DNA of 64,000 nucleotides from assembly GCF_001649575.2 (NCBI RefSeq), contig NC_051432.1, positions 21,276,579 to 21,340,578 of the forward strand, in the 5' to 3' direction. Every line of letters begins with the position of its first letter. Position 1 is the first letter of the stretch. Under the pieces are notes generated by a model. That model was given only the letters and a program-made list of their open reading frames with translations, was not told where the DNA came from and did not search any database. The stretch comes from Kryptolebias marmoratus. Taxonomy: Eukaryota > Chordata > Actinopteri > Cyprinodontiformes > Rivulidae. Below, one piece after another: positions 45,794 through 64,000 of this stretch. A program made the translations under genes and the position numbers.

Positions 45794-46425
45794 AATGACC
45801 TCCGCCAAGGAGGGGATGTTTTCGGTTGTGTTGGTCGGCTTGTTGGCTTGTTTGTCTGTTTGCAAGATCGCTTAAAAAAACTACCAAACAGATTTTGAGG
45901 AAATTTCCAGGAAATGCTGGGGTTGTCACAAGAAACAATTGGTTACATTTTGATGGTGATCTGGAGAATAACATAAACAACCAAACAATTGTCTCTAACT
46001 AATTTTACACATTATGAGCTAAGATTTGGAGTGATGGTAGCTGAGAGTCATCCACAACATGTACTTTGAAAACTAACAAATTGTGCAAGATCTTTGTTAA
46101 GAGCATTGTCATTAACTGTTAGAGTCAATACTGTTTGTCTGTTAGCAAAATAATTCTCAGAAACTAATGACTGGATGTACATCTGCAGCTGATTAACTTT
46201 TGGAGTCAGCCCAACTCAAGATGGCTGCCATAGTAATTTGATCATAGCAAACTCAAAGATGTCTATAACTCAGCCAGTTTTACAAATATTGAGCTAAAAT
46301 TTGGTCTGGTCGTCGCTGAAAGTCACCTCCATCACATCCTCCAAGCACATACAGATCACCCAAAGTCTTTGTCTAAGGCGTTGGCATTTAATGCTGAAAA
46401 TGATGGGCATTCTTTGAAGGAAAGC
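45794..46425 (+). repeat. Interspersed fish repeat with internal ~270-bp duplication
   Basis: It starts with 'tgacctccgccaaggagg', which I recognise from a common fish repeat. The second half contains two diverged units, beginning near 45990 and 46262. Each runs 'aactaa..tttacacat/aaatatgagctaa' then 'ctgagagtcatcca/ctgaaagtcacctcca' and a 'tctttgt.taag' segment. It has no coding frame. Confidence 0.5.
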
Positions 46426-49098
46426 TAATTTAATTTAAAAGATAAATTTCTACATTTTTTACATTTATTCTCTTCTTTTTGAGTGTTGACATCCTGTAAA
46501 TATATTTTACTCAGACATATAATACCAGGGTACGCAAAATTACCATCCATTTCTCTTGAAACTGGAAAGAAAAATCGACGGCGCTTGTAACGGTGGGAAT
46601 CATAATAGGACAGTTCTATGCAGTGTGTGTAGGTCATCATTTTTTGGAGGGGGGACAGAGAAGACAGTGAGGACACTGAAGAAGGCAGCGATAAAAAAGG
46701 GAAACAGTGATAGAGGGAGTGTCTCTCTCTCTCCCCGAGCTCATGTCGCAGAGCTCCACCTCTGCTCACACATGAAAATCCCATTGAGGATTAACTGCTG
46801 GGACCTTCAGATCGAACATTAGGCACTTGGGATTGTACTGCTTTGGGAGTCATTTTACAGGAATATTTCCCCAGAAACTCTGGATCAGACCGACTACTAC
46901 CTGTTGGTTGGTTTCCTGCAGAAGACGAAATATCCAAGAGTGGTATGAGAACAAAAGTACTCCTGTAGTTCGACTTTATTTCTAGTTTCCTGAGTTCTAT
47001 CAGACTCATTAAAAGCTGCTTTAAAATCAGAGTTCAGAGATTTTAAACCCTTTAAAACTGTATTTTTAATTGCTGACAGTAATGTCTCACAGCACCTTAA
47101 AACCAGGCAGAATGGAAAGAATCTCAGATATAAAGTTGTCAGTATTTTTAAAATGTTGCTTCTTTAGGTTAAAATAACTGATGCACCAGCTTTAATTTGT
47201 TCTAACTTTTGTCAGCCTGCTTTTTGACTTTGTGGCAGCAGCAAGCAGGGCCTCAGGCTAATCTAAGTATATCTTCTCAGGGATTAAACTGTGTCTTAAT
47301 GAGCTTTCCCTAATGTCCCAGCTCCAGTTAAAGGAGAGCTCCCTCTGAAGGTCCTCGGCAGAACAAAGCTTGGCCACTTTAACAAAACTGAAGTTTTAAT
47401 ATCTTTATTTTTACTTCATCACAAAAATATCCACCAGAAAATTCTCCATTTGCATTTATTTTATACACTTATTTATTTTTTATTTGTAATCCAACAATAA
47501 AATGGGATTATTACATCACCAAGTTTTTATATTTTTAGTGTTGTAAAATAACCTAAGAGACTTTAAGCAAATTTCAAAAATGTTTCAGTCACAATTAAGG
47601 TTTGCAAAAGTTTGCATTTATGAATTTATATTCAGAATTTGCAGTTCACTTATTCTTTCTCATGTTGAATTTTGTAAATATTTGTTTCTAAGATTTCAAC
47701 TTATTAAGATTTTTGTTGCCTAGAAAAAAATACAAAGCCTACATGATATAACGACCTTTAAATAAAGGTTTGACTTGAGCATAAGTAACAAGTCATTTCC
47801 TAAATTTCCAGAGTAAAATTTAAATTAAACTAGAGGGGGATTACTTGCAAATCATCTGAAGCAAACATTTAATAAATAACTGCAAAATGCAAAAGGTTTT
47901 GTTTAACTATGTTCATTTTAAATTGGAAATAAGCAACACAAACAAATAAACTGATAATCAGAAGAACAAGTGTAATATTTATGATTATCCTATTAAAAAC
48001 TGAAAAACTGCTGCTGTTTAACAGTTCAGTTTTGTTATTTTTTGTATCCTTATGCAGCAAATGTTTGACTATTTATAGAGTGACAAATCCAGATTGCAAA
48101 CTGTACAGTCAAAAACACAGACGCTTTTATTTGAGATCCCTGCTGCTGTCACATGTTCAGAATGGGATTTTATTTAATTCAACTGCAGTAAAAAAAAACA
48201 AAAAAAAAACAACTTCATCTGATGCCCCAGAACTTGAATCTGTCACTCAGAAATAACGGTGTGTTCACAGATGTGCAAGGCTCTGTCTTCTGCACAGAAG
48301 CACATCCAAACTGGAACAAATGATTGCTCTTTTCACTGGGTGCTATTAACAGGAAACAAAATGTTGATTATTTTAGAAGCATTCCTGTTTTTTCAGAACA
48401 TGAGTGTGGTTGTTTTCAACACTTTCAGACCTAAAGAGGAGTTCAGAAGCCATGTGTTGCATGAACCCTTAATAGGATCATGCATCACATGTAATACAGC
48501 AGATCTTCAGCCCTGCTTTGTTTATGTCAGGTTCCATGACTCTTAGTAGGACCATAAACTCAGATTATCAGTTTTGTGACAAAGATTGAGAAGACTTAAA
48601 TTTGAATGAACTCCTCCCAAATTTTACTTCTCAAAGACATCTTCTTAAGGACTACAAAGATGTTTTTTTTGTCAAACAACATTTGTGGTACATTTATTTA
48701 ATGTGTTGCTAGCACCAAGTTCAGAATATGAAGACATTTAAAAAAAATAAAATCAAGAAGTTTCTGTTTGGAAGTTTTTATTTGCAGTCAATCTTGTTTT
48801 TGTGTTGCTTAGTAAAATTGTTTAGAAAGAATTTGGGTGAGCTGCATAATTTTTTTTCTAACTTTTTGAATTATTTTATAGAATGTCATTGAAGACAAAG
48901 TTAAGTGTTATCAGTAAAAATCTTGAATTATCCAAAGTTAGATCAATATTTATTGAAGAACTGAACCTACCAGAGTGTTTTCTTCTGATCCATCCATTAC
49001 TGATGGACCTACACTGAAGCAAACATTCAAGAAGCATGTAGCGGGTTAAAAATGGACTTTGACATTAACACGTTCATGTCCTCTTTTCTGTTTTGCAG

Positions 49099-49319
49099 TG
49101 AGTAATATGAGGAAACCTCTGAAGGTCTTAGATCCTGGAATTAGATTAAAGGGCCTCCATGGTGTTTAGACCTGGGAGCAGCATGCAAACCAACTGGTGA
49201 ACCGCTGCTGCCTGTCAAATCCCCGACTTGTAGTCACCAGCACCACCAACCCACCTTTGGAGGGGAAGCGGGGGGATTCCGGACACATCGTCTCTGCTTG
49301 ATAACCTGCACCAGGCACC
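49099..49319 (+). promoter_or_regulatory. slc24a2: slc24a2 5' UTR with two overlapping upstream ORFs
   Basis: An acceptor (TTTTCTGTTTTGCAG) ends at 49098, so exon 2 of the transcript probably starts at 49099. Within it, one upstream ORF runs 49107-49169 (20 codons plus stop). A second runs 49159-49200 (13 codons plus stop) in another frame and overlaps it. Both close before the main ATG at 49320. They would reduce or condition translation if the leader is used. Confidence 0.5.
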
Positions 49320-62242
<12,923 letters not shown>

Positions 62243-62293
62243 GAGAGGGACTCGTGACTGACTGACGGCTCAAATTTACTGTAAGAGTGCAAT

Positions 62294-62299
62294 AATAAA
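62294..62299 (+). terminator. slc24a2: slc24a2 proximal poly(A) signal (AATAAA)
   Basis: AATAAA 52 bases after the stop codon. This is unusually close, so a longer 3' UTR is also likely. Confidence 0.4.
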
Positions 62300-64000
62300 C
62301 TGCCTGTTATCTGGCTCGCATGCTCACAATAGATACTGTACTGTACACATACACACACACACACGTTGTTGATGTAGGTTAACCCGGAGCTGTGATGTAT
62401 ATCGACTTTGCAGGTTCAAGCTGTTGCATCACAACTTTCTGACGGAGGCACACAGTCCTGTACTTTTATTACAGACGTTAGGCCAAGCAGAGAGCAGACT
62501 TCCTTAGTCCATGTCTGAGTTTGAAACCTGCTGAAACAACCGAACGGACAGTGAATGCAACTCAGGATGGAAGCAGATGCTGCATGAGACTTCTTCCTTC
62601 TAACCAAAGGACTGCGTGACGGAGAACTGCTGCCACTCATGGACGCAACAAAGTTAGGAATGTAAACTTGGTTGGGACAGGTTTTTGTTGCTTCAAAGAA
62701 CAGGAAACGCCAAGGCAACACATCGTTGTGATAGCTGAGTTCTAAACTTTCAATTAAACCAGGTAAGAATGCGATAACAGACAGAAATTGTTCATATCAG
62801 AGATCTGTTTTATGTTGAAGGACACATTTGGCAGAAACAACTATTATTTATCCCATTCATTATATAGTGCATTAAATGCTAAATAGCGGTACATTTCCTA
62901 AGGTTTTCATCACATCTGCTCACATCCATCATATCTGGACATTTCACATACTGTAATGAGCTCATGAACAGGACTTTGTTCTAGCTGCCTTTACATGCAC
63001 CTTTTTAGAAAGAGCTTCTCTACCTGAATTTTGGTTTTTGGACAACAAGTGAAGGACAAACAATTAGCATTCTTTGTTGCATTTTTCGTGTTTAACTTTG
63101 TAAAAGTTTTCTTCACATTAGATGTAAAAAAAAAAGAAACAGTAAACAGTTAACGATGGTTTTCTTTGGCAATGTTTTGATGTAAAACAGCTCATGTACG
63201 GAACAATTTAACACTGATTTTGTCTTACTTGTATAAGACCATGAGTCCAATTATTGATGAACGGGATCGACATTTAATTAAAAAAGCTAAATGTATTCTG
63301 ATCATGCACGGCGGGAATCGGGTTCACACAGATGTCTATCCATGTATGCTGGTATTATCAAAGCAAACTTTGTTTCATGGCTGTAATTTGTTTATGGGAT
63401 GGTGAAACAATGTGCTCATGTAGGTTTTTTCTTTTTTTTTCAAAAAGTACAAGAAAAATGTTAAAATTTTGAAGATTGCTGAACTATTTATTATTCAATA
63501 AAAGTATATGTAACTAAAAAACACTACTTTTCTGCAGTTTTCTCTCATTTAAGAAGATGTTTAAATGCTTTTGTTGATTAGTTTGAAAGGGTTTCCAAAC
63601 TGCTGATAAAAATAAGGGTACGTTTTAGTGCAGTTACACTAATTGACACTAATTTAATAATTTAATAAGGTAAATTAGTGACAGTTATTATTAGCAGATA
63701 TGTTTATTTGTGTCTTCATCAGATGCATCTTCTGTTGCGTCCGAACTTCCCTCGTATTCATGAAACTTCTCCAAGAGTTTAGTTTGTCTGATGACATTCG
63801 GTGCCCTGACCTACTCAGAAGATTAATCAAAAATAAACAACATGCATTAAAACAAAACAGCTTCTCTTGATTAGCTTGTTTTTCCATTTTTAAATACTTT
63901 AAAAAGACCGTGTAGATGTCTCTCAGTTATTTTAATTTCCAAAAGTGCGGATTTTAAAATGGTTTGTTGTTCCGCTACAATCTCAAACCAATTGCAGGAA
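62300..64000 (+). other. slc24a2 3' UTR and downstream flank
   Basis: No coding feature recognised. A second AATAAA at 63497-63502, followed by a T-rich region, could end a 1.3-kb 3' UTR. Past it the sequence is AT-rich with nothing I can name. Confidence 0.5.
63497..63502 (+). terminator. slc24a2: slc24a2 distal poly(A) signal (AATAAA)
   Basis: AATAAA 1.25 kb past the stop, with T-rich sequence 30-50 bases downstream. It is the better candidate for a brain transcript with a long 3' UTR. Confidence 0.45.

Larger units (their letters stand above)
41100..49098. other. Intergenic DNA between nans copy 2 and slc24a2
   Basis: About 8 kb without a supported gene. It holds a LINE fragment (43740-43930, minus strand) and a fish repeat with an internal duplication (45794-46425). 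The untranslated first exon(s) of slc24a2 should lie in or before this span. A stretch ending at a possible donor near 46942 (AGAGTG followed by GTATGA) is one weak candidate. Confidence 0.5.

Noticed and set aside
46625..46942. Possible untranslated first exon of slc24a2 ending at a GTATGA donor
   Set aside because: Only a donor-like word supports it; no promoter motif or homology is visible, so I do not call it.

Overview
The window is vertebrate nuclear DNA, almost certainly from a ray-finned (teleost) fish. It has intron-split genes with vertebrate-type splice sites, AT-rich introns, many microsatellites, BEL/Pao LTR retrotransposons, fish-type LINEs and short inverted-repeat elements. 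The proteins read as orthologues of human proteins. I cannot name the species. All recognised host genes lie on the + strand.

Layout: 1-3.0 kb holds no gene. 3.25-10.58 kb is clta (clathrin light chain A): seven coding exons, including the two alternatively spliced neuronal-type exons of 54 and 36 nt. 11.97-16.50 kb is a BEL/Pao element with apparently identical LTRs; it has a LINE fragment directly behind its 5' LTR and a 769-base assembly gap. 19.10-22.35 kb is nans copy 1 (sialic acid synthase), with a TATA plus octamer promoter. 23.9-25.4 kb holds a DNA-transposon remnant joined to a LINE 3' end. 26.31-33.70 kb is a complete BEL/Pao retrotransposon with one open gag-pol frame of 1964 codons, two 505-bp LTRs and a 5-bp target-site duplication. 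34.86-35.03 kb is a decayed orphan copy of the last (SAF/antifreeze-like) nans exon. 36.09-39.67 kb is nans copy 2, with a GC-rich TATA-less promoter. 39.7-49.1 kb is repeat-bearing intergenic DNA. 49.3-62.2 kb is slc24a2 (NCKX2 K+-dependent Na+/Ca2+ exchanger), nine coding exons giving 628 residues. The rest is its 3' flank.

How the genes relate: the two nans genes are a tandem pair with the same six-exon structure and 359 codons each. Their proteins are about 86% identical, but their promoters are entirely different. Both should make N-acetylneuraminate-9-phosphate from ManNAc-6-phosphate and phosphoenolpyruvate in the cytosol. clta acts in clathrin coats and slc24a2 in neuronal or photoreceptor Ca2+ extrusion; I see no functional link beyond linkage. 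The most interesting part is 18.9-39.7 kb: a sialic acid synthase duplication with promoter divergence, patchy identity that suggests gene conversion, and a third stranded SAF exon. This recalls the raw material from which zoarcid fish built type III antifreeze protein. The second point of interest is the BEL/LINE chimera at 12.3-14.1 kb, which may be a misassembly across identical LTRs.
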